Part shown: in pieces, positions 1 through 12,320 of the stretch
How the letters are laid out: every line of letters begins with the position of its first letter
Position numbering within the stretch: the first letter of the stretch is position 1
Source: Sthenelais limicola
Taxonomy: Eukaryota > Annelida > Polychaeta > Phyllodocida > Sigalionidae
NCBI GenBank assembly: GCA_942159475.1
Contig: OW804096.1
Location: forward strand, 113,434,194 to 113,498,193
Length of the DNA: 64,000 nt
Direction: 5' to 3'
Translations under genes and position numbers: made by a program
Notes under the pieces: model-generated
The model's database searches: none
The model's input: the letters and a program-made list of their open reading frames with translations, nothing else
Told to the model about the DNA's origin: nothing

Positions 1-465
1 AAATGGAATGGTATGTCTCATCCATAGAACTCAAAAGGAAACTTTCTAGTTCTATGGTCTCAACGAACTAACCTGGAGGAATATGGATGGAGGTTACTCT
101 CATGATATATACGTATGTATACATAAATATGATAAATGTTCGATTCCCATGGGATGTCACAAAATTGATTGGGTTCATATAAAATTAGATTCATTCAGTC
201 TATTAATGAGATTATTTGCCCATTCCTCCCCATAGGGCGCAGATTCGATTATTGCGTCCCAAAGGCAAACATTCGGCGCAAAGCCGTTGCAAGTCGATTG
301 TTGGTTCTTGCAACGAGGTTCTTGCAAAGGCTGGACAAAGCAATTTAGCAAATACTCAGGAAATGCATTTCATCTTAAAAGATAGAAGAAACAATATCTG
401 ACAGAATTGCGTGAAATTAAAATTTGATCTTGATATTGTCGGGCGATTGCCGGGCTCTGAGCAAG
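1..465. other. Non-coding stretch, nothing recognised
   Basis: AT-rich sequence with no open frame that looks coding and no repeat shared with the rest of the window that I could see. Only short chance frames are present. Confidence 0.5.
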
Positions 466-583
466 TAAAGGTCCTTGTCCACTAAGCCGACTCTCATGCG
501 ATTCTCACGGACTATAGTACTGTAAAGGGGTCCTTTGCGGCGGAAAATCGCATGGGAATCTGCTTAGTGGACTAGGGCCTTTA
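466..583. mobile_element. Small foldback (MITE-like) element
   Basis: 118 bp bounded by imperfect terminal inverted repeats of about 38 bp. The left end reads TAAAGGTCCTTGTCCACTAA and continues to GCGATT near 511. The reverse complement of the right end reads TAAAGGCCCTAGTCCACTAA and continues to the same GCGATT. The arms match at roughly 31 of 38 positions around a short unique centre. No transposase is possible at this length, so it would be non-autonomous. No clean target duplication is visible; the ends TAA/TTA could be the remains of a TTAA target. Its outer TAAAGG-CC sequence resembles the ends of the larger elements at 13895-15565 and 47711-48437. Confidence 0.65.
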
Positions 584-2929
584 GAAAGTCTGTATTTCTG
601 CAACATTGGCATAATGTACTGTAGAAAAAATTCTTAACGGGTAGAACTTACCAGGATGTAATATTTAAGGCGTAGCAATCTGGGAAGAAATATTTCAAAA
701 CGATAAACTCACCTGAAAAAAAGAGAGAAGAATATTAGTAAAATAAAGAGAGGTTAACACTCAATCCCCTATAATCAAAGAGCTCCGGAGGAGTCAGTTA
801 ACGGTTTCCATCCGCTCATACCCTCCTTTTAGTTTTTATCCTCTCTTTTACTGGTGCACTGTTCGTTTAAGTAAAAATCTGTATCCACACACCCTGCATG
901 ATATACTTGTATTGTATGTATCCCAAAGATAACATATAGCCTTGTGGTCTAGTACCGTTCTTCCTTTATACTCTACCTCTATAGGGGGTACTGTAAATAT
1001 ATATACAATCCTGGATCATGTTTAGAAAACAAATAAGGAGAGTTTCCCCTCCTGGACAAGGCATGTATTTGTGGAGGAGACGAAGCGAACAGGCAAAAAC
1101 AATGGCTAAAGCAAGCGGTGCGTAACATTTGGATAGCACAATGATTCAATTGCCGAAGTCAAACGACACATGGAGGTATATCCTGAAGGTGATACATGAG
1201 TATAGGATCCTTGCCAGCCACTTGTTTATTTGACGGGGGACCGAACGCCTCCGCCACATGTATCGTACCTGTTACTTGAATGTGATGCAAGGGATCTTCT
1301 GTTACAACTATTGTGAGTGTTTGCAAGAACTGATCGCCTCTATGTGGCATAAACAACTACATGGGTGGCATCCAGAATGTATGGATATACAAGCAATCTT
1401 TTACACCTTTAGGGTTGAATGGTCATACGGGATTGAGCGCTCGACGATTAAATTCCAGCACGTTTTTATTGGGACATTAACAGGAGGAAGTGAGCAAGTA
1501 AACCCAGCATGAACATAACGCACAACCCTTTGTAAATGTTGAACCCCTATCGTATTGCAACTTTCTTTAAAATCCAACCTGTCTGAAACACTTCAAGGCA
1601 AATAGTACTTTCAAAAGCGGTCGCCACAATAGAAAACTTGAATGTGTCTTGATTGTTTCAATGCTTTCAAAGTTTCCAATTTTGCCAATCCTTTTTAACA
1701 ATATGTGGTGAATAAGTAAAGCTGTCGACACCATGGCATCCGTAACATTGAAATGGAATTTCCTGAATGCAATAGAAATGACGCCATGGAACTTAGGTCT
1801 GTATGAGTATTCTCTAAACCCCAATCAATTTGGGATGACATGAAAGGTATCTAGCTGATCCATGCAGGCAGTGCCAGCGGTATCTGACTACACCTTCAGT
1901 GATGAACCAGGATGGCTGCTCGAGGTTGCCTCAATCCCTGCTCTGAATAATTAAGTGAGTTCTTCAGTAGAGGCTTTAGAAAACGTATCAACCTCTAATT
2001 TACCAGTGTATAGCTGATTCTCCCCAACTTCTACCTTGGAACACTAATCCTGTTTAACCTCGAGAAACCATGGCGGATAATTGAATCCATCAATGATGAT
2101 GACACTGTAGATTTACCTCCCTATACACCCCTCTCCAGAGAAGCTTCAAACTTGCCTCATATCCTTAGTAAAAAGTATTTCAGAATTAAGGAAATAGATC
2201 ATGAGCATCTGGATCCCCAAGACGTTGTGCTTTATGTCCGACACCGGTGTAACAGTTCTAAATTACCCCCCAATCCAATGTACCCTCCCCACGGTAATTT
2301 AGACCTTAGGTTTAAATGACCACCTCTAGGTTCAAATTACTCCCCCCCCCCTTTATTTTATTGATAATAATAACCAACGATTTTTCAGCAATCTTTAATG
2401 AAACAAAAAAAGAAAATATTGTGAAGACTTTGGGAAGAGAGGGTCACATGAATACGACTTCAGCTTCAATGAATTTTGATGGATAGTATTATGACAGTGA
2501 GGAAGACTTGTGATTCGGTTTTGGAGTTTTATTTATCGTCCAACTTTTCGGGCTTCTTTAGCCCTTCATCAGCAATGCATTATGGGGGATGTAGAGGTAG
2601 CAACGGGGGTGCACAATTATTTTCGTATTTTTAAAGTAAATTTTCAATGAATTTTGAAAATTGTATTGATTCCACTACTTTTCGCATAATTAAATTCGTC
2701 AGTGACCCAATGTACATTTCAAATCTATTCAGTTCTATCTATTAGGCCTGTACTGTATTCATTGTTACTTTTATTGTCATTATATAAAGGGGGATGCTGT
2801 CAGTTTCTTATCTCAGTTTTAAAATATGAGCTCAATGCGACAAATATTCATAAAGTTATGTTTTCTTGATGAAAATGTGTAAAAAAAAAATGCTATACAT
2901 GCCACCTGACAAGTATGTTTGGCCGCCAT
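584..2929. other. Non-coding stretch with C-run
   Basis: No gene that I can support. A run of ten C lies at 2342-2351. A weak minus-strand exon-like segment at 1269-1339 has an AG acceptor, a GTACGA donor and an open frame of 23 codons, but it stands alone and is not called. Confidence 0.4.
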
Positions 2930-3180
2930 GATTCTATTCTCTATCTTAATATATCACACAAACATTGCCTAAATCTGAAATTCCACTAATAACCATCACT
3001 ATTTCATGAAAGTGGCAAGTGATTATATGCCCAAGCATCTTATTCCAGATACAATCTATTGTATAATAGCCTGTTTCTTCTATTGCAGCTTTTTGTTATT
3101 GATATATTTTTTATGATTGTTGGGCCAAGTGAAAACCTCCTTGTGGAGACTTGTTAACCTAGTATAAACAAAATAAAGAT
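2930..3180 (+). repeat. Interspersed repeat R, complete copy
   Basis: About 250 bp. Two blocks of this copy recur at 12976-13086 and 15664-15815, where the same repeat is split by a transposon. It contains GGGCCAAGTGAAAACCTCC, a short stem-loop (CTCC-TTGT-GGAG) and then AATAAA at the 3' end. A stem-loop just before an A-rich 3' end is common in retroposed elements, but no coding part is left to classify it. It provides the empty-site reference for the insertion at 13087-15663: here the text runs TATATGCCCAAGCATCTT without interruption. Confidence 0.65.
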
Positions 3181-5183
3181 AAATATGTATAGGAGTAGGA
3201 GGAATATCACAGCGCACCCATCGGTCCCCATTAAATTACTATTAATTAATCAGTACCATATCCATTTCGTCCACACAAATAAATGGTACCATAGTGACAT
3301 ACCTTGTTTCTAAAAAATATATAGAAATATCAACTGTGCGTGTATACATGTAAACTTGTTTGAACTGTACATAGACATAATACACATGTAGGCTGCAATA
3401 TCATATAGTATGCATGCAGGCTGGATGAGAGGTAGGTGCCTGCTGCGACCAAGCCACCCCTGGCTGCAGAGCATGCATAGACTAGGCGACTACCCAGGGA
3501 GGCTACCAGCCAGCCAAAAGCAGCCCTTGATACTCTACTTGAATCTTTTTTATGTCATCATTAATAATCAAGTCAGACCTTCCTTAATAAGGCGTGTAAC
3601 TATATATGCTTCCTGCTTTTATGGAATGCATGTTTCCAGAAGGATTTTGGTAGAAAGTTAGATATTTCACTGTCAGACAGATGCATACAACACAAGGATG
3701 GCATGTTTATTGTTGTACATTATACAACAAATGTTTGGCGTAACTTTAGGACATTTTTCAAGTAGTCCTACTCAATGACTAACAATCATAGTGTCTCCTT
3801 AAGCTTCTATTCCACTGGATCGCTTGTATATGTGCTCATGGCTTGCTCATATCGCTTCGCTTTGTCCTGTGCACTTCTAAAGAAGTGCAAATAGCATTTT
3901 TTTTAAAGCATATGGGCAGTGCAGTAACCAGTTACATTAGACCGCTCTGGTTTTGCTCTAACTTCACTTGTTATGCACTCAGGAAAAACAAAAGAGTGGA
4001 ACATGCATGAGCGGACCAAAGGAGCGATCCAGTGGAATCACACTTTACACTCTGTAATATATTTTTATCATCTTGTTTCTTACTTCTGAAAATAAAAGAC
4101 AAGTTACATGGAAGATAGTCACAGAACTATTGCATAATGTTATGTGCTGTGGGTGCAGTATTAAACAGCGCAAGTAGACCTGCATTACCCCTGTGACATT
4201 GTGACCTACATAGACACTGCTTGTCCTAGAATTGAGGTCACAATGGCCTACTTGTTAAAAACTACTTCTCACATGTTAATTTATCAAACCATAAGTTTAT
4301 AAATTCTCAATAATGTAACTTTGAACTATTTTAAAGAGGAATACTCTTCAAAAAATGCTATTCCCGATTTCATACATCCTTCCCTCTAAAGAAGTCATGT
4401 TTCAATGGGGATAGATCAGTACTAGATTAGTAATTCCATTAGGATATACACACATCAATCGATGGACTTTTAGGTTTAATTCCCTCTTTTGGGGTACTTT
4501 GAACCTGGCGGGGTATGTTGGACCAAGGTCCAATGTGCCCCCAGAACATTTGACCTAGGTTAGTTATACCAGGGGGTATATCTGATGGGGATACATTAGA
4601 CCTGCTACACCTGTAACGAGGAGTCATGTGTTAAAGATACATTACCAGCTGTTGAAGATCTTGAAATGAAATGACTATCCTTGAGATAAACACTCTAAAG
4701 CTATCATATGTCCCGTAGAAACGATTTAAATGAAGAAAAACTGATTAAAAGACACAAATTCGGTATCGGTTTTTTCTATGCAAACCACTGCATGAGTGGC
4801 CTGTAAATGCCCATTCAAGACAGAAGTGGTAGTGGGGAACCCCTAGTCACGTACATGTGTGCGCGGGGTCTATTTTTATATAGTTTTTATATAGTTTTGC
4901 CTGTATGTGCATGGTCCAAAGAAGCAAGCTTTATAAAAATAGGCTTCATAGTTTCTAATAGGCAATCAGGTTATTGGTCATAGTTTGACACAAACAAACT
5001 GACCCATCAATTGGGTTTGCATTGGCATTCAATTGGGCAATGAATCACCAGTAGGGACATAAATAGACATGTATAAATGACTATGGTCTGACGATTGGCA
5101 CTCAAAATTCAATCAATTTGTCCAATTTACAATGAAAAAAACAAACATCTGTTTAACATGTGGAATGGAAGTCTTCAAAACGT
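3181..5183. other. Non-coding stretch
   Basis: No supported gene. A GC-richer patch at 3395-3540 with repeated CCAGCC and GGCTG words is the only compositional feature; its frames show no recognisable domain. Confidence 0.4.
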
Positions 5184-5229
5184 CACACTATGCTAATGAA
5201 TTCGACTGAGATCATTAGCATATAGTGTG
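5184..5229. repeat. Stem-loop, 16-bp arms
   Basis: CACACTATGCTAATGA at 5184-5199 pairs with TCATTAGCATATAGTGTG at 5212-5229, with one 2-nt bulge and a 12-nt loop. No element boundaries could be drawn around it. Confidence 0.55.
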
Positions 5230-5706
5230 CCCTCATTTCCAATATATGACGTTTGCTAACAAGGGGGAAATCCCTGTGAAATCTCTGGTTGAGAGACGAT
5301 CAAATGGCCGTCCATTCGGTGCGCACCGATTGAATAATGGACCACTTCTTTTGTTATACATGCTTTTAATGGCGTCGGAATTCTTAGATACTCAGGGACA
5401 TGTTTGGGTATGCCATATACTTGGGGTATGTAGCAACAGGAAGAATTGCGCAGATTTGCGCATGCATAGCTGGTAGTGCATTTTTAATAGAAGGAGAGAT
5501 GGGTCTATTTCATTTGGTCAACCTAGGAATTAAGCTGAGGAATTATGCTTCGAAATATTGCACACACACATAGACCTTATATATAGTCCTTTCATTATCA
5601 AATGAAACTTTGTCATTTTAAAGCATCCATTAGGAGGTTCATGTCATAGAATTTTAAATGTCAACCTCACATTTTTTCTGCTATTTTTGGACTGAAGTAA
5701 GCTAGA

Positions 5707-5739
5707 GTTGCCACCCCGATGCAGCATCGGGGTGGCAAC
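5707..5739. repeat. 33-nt palindrome
   Basis: Perfect 16-nt arms (GTTGCCACCCCGATGC and its reverse complement) separated by one base. It may be two element ends abutted head to head. Confidence 0.85.
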
Positions 5740-6048
5740 ATAAAAAATTGGAACAGAATAATTTCAGTTGAGACAAATGAAATTGGATATGAAGAGAAAG
5801 CTATGTATTTTAACTATAAGAATCAGTACAATAATATTAATTTTGCGAAATCATAAATATTTGACAAGGATTAGAACAAGGCCATGTCCTTGAACTTTTG
5901 GTGTCAAAAAATTAAGATGATTTTCACCCACATATTTAGTTTGAAACGTTGGCTTAACGATACAATATAATAAACAAAAATATTGAAATTTAAAACTGGC
6001 CCTTATTACATCTACAATGTCTCTATCCAAAAGCATCAGGGTGGCAAC
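5707..6048. mobile_element. MITE-like element with GTTGCCACC ends
   Basis: The left end reads GTTGCCACCCCGATGC (5707-5722). The right end (6033-6048) is GCATCAGGGTGGCAAC, its inverted repeat with one mismatch. TA dinucleotides lie 2 bp outside both ends, which would fit a Tc1/mariner-type TA target, although that placement is inferred. No transposase frame is present. Right after the left end comes a second inverted copy, so 5707-5739 is itself a palindrome of two 16-nt arms around a single A. Confidence 0.5.
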
Positions 6049-6899
6049 GTTAAGAAAATGGATTCCCCACCAAATGCACAGTTTATAAAATTAGTGCGCC
6101 CAATTTTTGTTTTGAACCCTTGAATATATGTACAATGATATGTGTAAATGGCAAGTAGTTTCAATGCATTTAAATGTTTAGCCCAAAATACCCCCTGTGT
6201 ACCCATTTCGTCCGAACTGACCATATATATGTTTTCCTCAAATCAAAGATTCATGTTAAGCCTAGTTTCAAAACGTTCCTGTCAATCGATGAACTTTTAG
6301 TAAGTAATTTAATGGTGAAGCTGAGGTGCATTATATACCGGAAACTATTTTATTTGCTGTCTGATGTGTTTTAATCCGATTACGTCTCCAATAACTTAGT
6401 GCATTACTTTCTAAGTGGAATTTGTATTTTAAGCGCGTGCGACATCAATATTAATTCTAAATTGCATTTCCGAGAAGATGGAATCCGCCGGCCTAAAATG
6501 GAATATGTAGTTAGCTTTTTCAACTGCCCTAGATGGAAGCACGATGGAATAAATGGATATACACACATCAACATATAACGGATAATCTACTCAAATCCTT
6601 GGACTTCACGTTTGTTCATTTCAGTAGGCTGCACACCAATTTCATTAAACTGTGAATCCCTGTGAGATATTCATGGTTTAATGAAAAAGCCTTTTTAGCT
6701 AAATTAATTTGAGCTCTTAGTACGAGTTGCACATGGAATGCTGTAAAATGATTTAATCATGCACACATCTCAGTAACGAGATGAATGATAAATGAGAAAG
6801 AGATTTTCACCTGATTGTGTTTACCCGGACATAGAATGGAAATTCGGACCCTGTTGATTAGTTAGAATTTCGCATGGGGAAATAGTTGCCTCCTATTTA

Positions 6900-7555
6900 C
6901 ATAAAGATCCCGTCGTAAAAACATTTATTGCCCGTGGCATCAGAGTCTCTGTTTTTGCCCATGAAATCTACAACACAAGTTCCTATTATACAGGCAGAGA
7001 TATTGCAATTATCGGCCCTGTCAGCGATTGCATGCCAGAGGCGATTCAATACCAATATTCCAACATGTGTGATTCTGTTTTAAGACAGTTGCCAACTCGT
7101 TTAAACAGCCCATTGTCTTAGTATCATTCGATCTGACCAAAATAGTCCAAATACTTCTGATAATAATGGGAATATTTTCTCCCATACCATACCATCTCCA
7201 TGCTTTAAGAAAATCTGTAACTATGTTTTCTCTTTCTGCAGAAGTTACAACTAAACGTGTATACAGCACGCGTCATTCTCTTTCATCCTATTCTCTTTCA
7301 TCCATCAACACAATTGTGCAGACCTCTGAAAGAAATGTACACGCACTGGAAACCGCGAATATAAAAGTCCCAGGGAAATATTTGGAAACCGACTGCAGCT
7401 CTTGACATATTTGATAGAGGACTTCAATGCTGTGATCTGCTAAACTTCTTTTATCCGTTTCGTAGTGAAAGCCTCCAAGTAGGTCAAGGAGATGCATTAT
7501 GCCCTTCTGGATTCAGTTGTCTTTCCGCCATTACTGCTCTCTACGATCAGCAGAT
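6900..7555 (-). pseudogene. Decayed von Willebrand factor A-domain exon
   Basis: Read on the minus strand, an AG acceptor (TTTACTCAAAG) is followed in phase 1 by DLLIVESSNGGKTTES, which has the position and pattern of the first strand and metal-site loop of a VWA domain (D-x-x-x-V-x-S-S-x-G). After a frameshift near 7497 the text continues with LLDLLGGFHYETDKRSLADH, matching the usual F-x-x-x-x-D-K-x-R-V step. TRLVVTSAERENIVTDFLKA corresponds to the second-half strand and helix. Two stop codons (TAG, TGA) sit in the reading around 7280-7310, inside a 15-bp direct duplication of GATGAAAGAGAAT. A shifted frame near 7000 gives a cysteine-rich tail (CNISACIIGTCVVDFMGK). VWA modules occur in matrilins, collagens and related matrix proteins. 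The metal-site DxSxS is not intact (ESSNG). I read it as a dead copy; the parent gene is unknown. Confidence 0.5.
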
Positions 7556-7863
7556 CTTTGAGTAAAATATAAATGTCCTCTTCCTTATATAGACTAAGAC
7601 GTCTCTTATGTTAGCACTTTCAACACTATCATTCAATTATGTAATGTTTATATGTTATAATAAGGAATTATATGGAAGCATATGGATAGGCCTAGGCATG
7701 AATTTGAAGCTATATACATATGTCTATAGTCGTAGCATACAAATCCACGACAGGCCAGGTTGGGTAACCTAACTAAATATTATGTCTAATGATATCAAAT
7801 TTTCAAAGATCGAAAATACCTGCCGAAGTTACTTTGGGTGTTGTGTGTTTCTTTGGAATAAGT

Positions 7864-8807
7864 TGGTATCATTCTGCATATCATGTTAAATAACTACCAA
7901 GATTATGTGTCATAAACGTGGCTATGGTAGATTATACAGAGCTAATATATAATATATATATATACATCCTCGTAGTGTCAGGACAGTGAGAGGATAAATT
8001 CTCCCTCGCTCGCCCAAGGTGTTATATAGGCCGCATGCTACCATGCGAGATTCTTACTTCTATAAAATCTCCACCTTTCATCAGTTGGAGATTCCAGTTT
8101 TAGTCTGGTTCCTGCTTTCCCATGATCAGCCTATTTCTGGGGGCTGTAATGACACATTGGTTTGTTGAAGGACCGGTGGAGCATGGGGATTTGAAGGAAT
8201 TTTTCTCAAGAATCGACTCTTACATGTGAGAGGGAATGATATGACATGCGATATCCATCCCTTCTCCAGCTTCATTTCCAGTCTGCATGAAAACAGGGAA
8301 AGGATACATTGGACATGTAAGAGTATTTTATTTGTTACGCCAGATAACCTCCTGAGCTGACATAATATCACGGAAATCTAAAAACCGGTTTTCTTAATTT
8401 ATCATAATATATAGACTGGTAATTCCTATCATTAGCGTACTTACACATTAAAAAAGTGTTTGATATATCGTGGGGTTCAATAGAATGACAGAGATAAACG
8501 ATGGGTTGGAGGAAGGGGTGATTTTAAAATATGGTTCTAGCTAGGTTCTAATAAGACAATGCTTACATAAGTTCTTCCTTGAAGGCAAACCGATTTGTCC
8601 ATACGGTTAACGTTCTGTTAGAGATGTGTCTATTTTTAAAAAAAATCAAAATCGCCTTAATTATGCTTAAATAAAACACTTACGCGGTTACAATAATCTG
8701 AGAAGCATCTGCGCCAAAACATTAACTGTTTGCGATTCATCCATTAAACCTGTGGTATCATTCTGCATATCAGGTTAAATTCACCTTGGGCAAAGGAGAA
8801 TTTATCC
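7864..8807. repeat. Paired direct and inverted repeats
   Basis: A 28-bp direct repeat beginning TGGTATCATTCTGCATATCA lies at 7864-7891 and 8753-8780, with one mismatch. Next to each is a block inverted relative to the other: GGATAAATTCTCC...GCCCAAGGTG at 7992-8021 against 8782-8807. This looks like the remains of a mobile element or a rearranged duplication. No coding part was found between them. Confidence 0.5.
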
Positions 8808-9400
8808 ATTATACATGTGTTTAATTGATTTCCCGCATTGTAGGCCCTATGCCTTTAGTGGGTAAATTCTCTTAAATAAAACAAGTATTAGTTACCACAT
8901 AGTTACCACAATTCGTATAATTTGCCGTCCGTTCCCGTTTGAAGTTTAATGGGTGCCTGTGTTCCTATGTCCATATAATGATAAGAATTTTTTAGTAGTC
9001 GAACAATCATCCATGAAGTTATAGATACCCCTAGCGAGTTGAACCAACGGACAATTGATTCTAATTGGATTTTTGCATTCCATGAATGAAACAGAGTCCA
9101 TAGCCATATTACTTTTCTAATTTCATTCGGTGCCGTCGATTATGGAAAGTTTTCCAGAGTTGATTCAGCGCTGAATTGAATCCCATGTTACGTGTGTGGG
9201 TGGTGTGGGTGGGTGGTGTGTGGGTTGCGGGGGGGGGGGGCGCTTTGCTTGCTGTGACAGATTAAAAAATATTCCGGCGTATACTTTGTGGGTCTAAAAT
9301 ACGATTATTTCGAACAATATTGTAATGGATATCATAAGATGAGGCAATGCTTTACATATATCTGGGTCATATTTTTCTTGTTTTACCCTAATACAGGGAA
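8808..9400. other. Non-coding stretch with GT-rich and poly-G tract
   Basis: No gene seen. A GTGTGGGTGG-type simple repeat at 9191-9228 ends in a run of 12 G at 9229-9240. Confidence 0.5.
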
Positions 9401-9406
9401 CATTCC

Positions 9407-9830
9407 AGGCTCTCTGCAATCAGTCTAAGTGAAAAATTGATTGGACCTAGAGTGGCAACCCCAGGGCACCCTATTGCTAAAATGGGTTTTAATAAGGGAA
9501 TAACTTTCGCTCATCTAAATGTACAAAGTATCTCGGGCAAATATGACCTCTTCAAACACGAAATCTCTAATCTAAAACCAAACATTATGTGCTTAGGTGA
9601 AACCTGGCTTAATAATATGTGTATGACTCAGACACCATGAGCCTATCTAATTACAATCATATCCACCTTGATAAAGCATGGAACAACCTCCCAAACCAGT
9701 CACCTAAAAAGGGATGAGGAATAGCAATTTACCTAAGGTCGGAATTGAATTATAAAATTATAGATAAGCTATCGGTCAGCTCACAAGATGTTGAATGTCT
9801 ATGGATTAAATTGAACATAACTTATAAATA
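9407..9830 (+). mobile_element. LINE endonuclease-domain fragment (CR1/jockey type)
   Basis: The frame reads GITFAHLNVQSISGKYDLFK, then LKPNIMCLGETWLN, then after a frameshift near 9630 NYNHIHLDKAWNNLPNQSPK, YLRSELNYKIIDKLSVSS and DVECLWIKLN. This is the order of the apurinic-type endonuclease domain at the N-terminus of non-LTR retrotransposon ORF2: the N-x-x-S motif, the ETW-L metal-binding motif, and the strand ending in LW-I. It carries frameshifts and stops and is dead. The RT part of what is likely the same element resumes at about 10950. The CR1/jockey grouping is by general pattern only. Confidence 0.8.
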
Positions 9831-10730
9831 TGCCACTGGGAGCGCTCATGGTTACCGATCCCATATTTACTAACTGAACCATAGAGAACAAATTTTTAAA
9901 TTGCAAGAAATGAGCTTTAAATATAATATTCATGCAAAATAAATATACCACATTGTGTTAAGGGTACTCTACTGGATGGTCTAGTTTTTGAATTTGTTGC
10001 TCTGATATAAAAAAGATTTGTGTGCATAAAGATCATATCGCGTTGCCACCACAGTCCAGTGAGGCTAGATTATGGGTGGTATATATAAGACAGACCGATC
10101 TCAGTTGGTTGTTTAGGGTGTCAAGCATGGAGTGATGTGTCACCACAGAGACCGGCAATGGCCCGAGGACCATGAGTCGAGACCCATGAGAGTTGAGCTC
10201 CGGAAATGGTAATCAGAACAAGTACTAAGTTAACTAATTATCAAGTTATGCACCGATTTGCTCAACTGTTAACATATTTAACTTTGTAATCAACTTTGTG
10301 TCAACTTAATTCATATACTTGGCGTTTCCACTGGAAACGATTTTCTCAGCCACAATCATTTGTGCCTGATGTCAACTTATAGTTATACAGTAGTTTGATT
10401 TGCCTCAGGAGCACCTGAGGCAGGTGAGGGGGGTGGTGGGCAGAGGGATGGTGTGGGAGGTGGGAGGGCCTTCTGCAGACCTATCATGGTTGCAGAAGCA
10501 TCTAACTAACAGCCAATCAACTCCCTTGGCTAAACCTAGCAAGGCTGTCAATCAGCCTTCAATAACGTCTAGGTGTGAAATCTATGACTGATTGAATCAG
10601 TGAAGTGTGAAATATAAGACCTGATCGAAAGGATTAGATAAGGCATCCTTAAACACCTCACAGACAGCTAAAGAATATTATCAGATGTAGATCCAGTATC
10701 AGTGATTGGCACATTTCATAGTGACTCATA

Positions 10731-10762
10731 TGTTTTCTCAGCTATAAATAGCTGAGAAAACA
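10731..10762. repeat. 32-nt palindrome
   Basis: TGTTTTCTCAGCTAT and its exact reverse complement are separated by AA, giving perfect 15-nt arms. Confidence 0.85.
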
Positions 10763-10845
10763 AAAATGACATTGGAAACTGGAAAAACAGCTACGGCAAG
10801 ATGACTACAAAATGGAGGCTACAAAATGGCCTGAGACGGTCTGAA

Positions 10846-10876
10846 CCCCCCCCCCCCCACACACACACACACACAG
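10846..10876. repeat. Poly-C / (AC)n microsatellite
   Basis: A run of about 13 C is followed by about nine AC units. Confidence 0.9.
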
Positions 10877-10949
10877 GCCAGTAGATAGCGCCAAAATCAC
10901 TCATAACAATACTGCGGTGCAGGCCAACCACAGAAAAAAAAACTTAACT

Positions 10950-12320
10950 GAACTCAATAATTAAATGGAGCAGATCACTATGAAACTTCAATTTGGACCA
11001 TTTCATAATTAGACTTTTTAACAACTTTCCCTGGGATGACTTTAGGAATATTGATAAATGTGACTGCCTGAATCACCAGAATAAGATTGACTCTTGACAA
11101 CATGGCACCACTAAATAAATTAAAAATAAACAAGATCCCAGCTGGATAACGCAAGAACTTGTTGACCTAATAGCTGAGAAAAGCCAGCTGGAATTAGAGG
11201 CAGACAAAAATGACACAAAATAATTCTGGGAGATAGTGAAAGGGCTTACCAATTCAAATAAGAAATCTGACACCATAAATCTAACTGACACTAGCCTAAT
11301 GATTGCCCAATTAAGCAGGATGATTTACCAAATTATGTTAACCAGTATTTCGCCAATATTGCAACAACTTTAACAAAATGGTCTAATACCAAACTGGAAT
11401 CCTAGTACCGGCCCCAATGGCAGACAGTAGACTAGACAATATTTCTTTGATGAACTTGAAGACAGGCAGCTCATTGAGAAATTTAATACAAATAAATCTT
11501 CTTCAATTTCGAACATCTCAAACAAAATCCTCAAAGAATCTCTGAAGGTCCTCTATATTGAACTAACTCATTGCATTAATCTCTCCTTTTACAGCCTGGA
11601 AAATGGCTAAGGTAATCTCTTTGCTCTGGGTGGTTGCAATAGGAAAATTAATAAACTATCTATAGATCTATCTCCCTGCTTCCAACACCTAGTAAAATTA
11701 TTGAAAAAAATGTTAATAAGAGACTCTATAATTACCTGGAAATGTATGAGATAAAATAAAATAAAATAAAAAAGCAATTTGGTTTCAGACGTAAGCATTC
11801 TACAATAGAAGCCCTTACACTTTTTGCAGATGAAATTGCAATGAATCTTGACAATATTACAAACAACCATCGCATTTATAGACTTCATAGACATTTAAGG
11901 CACAATTCGCACATGCAACAAAGACAATATCTCATGAAATTACATCAGTCACTTCATCAATCAACAAATGGCCCTAACAATTTATAAAACTAGATATCAT
12001 CATTTAACAACTACACAATATGAATAAATCATGCCTTAATGAATTACAAAGACTACAAAATAGAGCCCTGAAAATCACACTACAGCTACCTTTTGACATA
12101 CCAACTATATCTACCAAATCTATCAGATTTTTCCTCACAAGTAAATTGCTTAATTTCCGTCTGTACTTTTTTTATCACATATTTAATTGAAAGTCAAGCC
12201 GCCAACACATACTAAAGATATGGAAAATAGTGCTGTGGCAAGCAAAAATATTCCTTATTTGTTTAGTATGTACTTATAGAAATTACCAATATTCGTTAAA
12301 TGATAATATCTAGTTTTATC
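10950..12320 (+). mobile_element. LINE reverse-transcriptase fragment and 3' end
   Basis: Across several frames the translation gives WITQELVDLIAEKSQLELEA, FWEIVKGLTNSNKKSDTINL and QYFANIATTLTKW (the linker before RT), then a degraded match to YRPISLLP-x-x-x-K-x-x-E-K near 11655-11740, then KQFGFRRKHSTIEALTLFAD (RT motif around QFGFR). After a gap comes LQRLQNRALKITLQLPFDI and SIRFFLTSKLLNFRLYFF, the usual C-terminal region of CR1/jockey-type ORF2. There are many frameshifts and stops and the catalytic-box region is missing, so it is dead. It is probably the 3' half of the element whose endonuclease lies at 9407-9830. Confidence 0.8.

Larger units (their letters stand above)
9831..10949. other. 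Insertion separating LINE endonuclease and RT parts
   Basis: About 1.1 kb lies between the endonuclease and RT pieces of the LINE, and part of it is foreign. Positions 10210-10345, reverse-complemented, match 15315-15440 (GTTTCC-x-GGAAACG, then an A/T-rich stretch ending AACTTAT/AACTTGATAA), so this holds a relative of the foldback element at 13895-15565. A TATATAAG box at 10082-10089 and GC-richer text downstream could come from an LTR, but no LTR ends were found. It also contains the palindrome at 10731-10762 and the C/AC microsatellite at 10846-10876. Confidence 0.45.

Noticed and set aside
1269..1339. Exon-like segment, minus strand
   Set aside because: Stands alone; 23 codons with splice-like ends are expected by chance in a window of this size.
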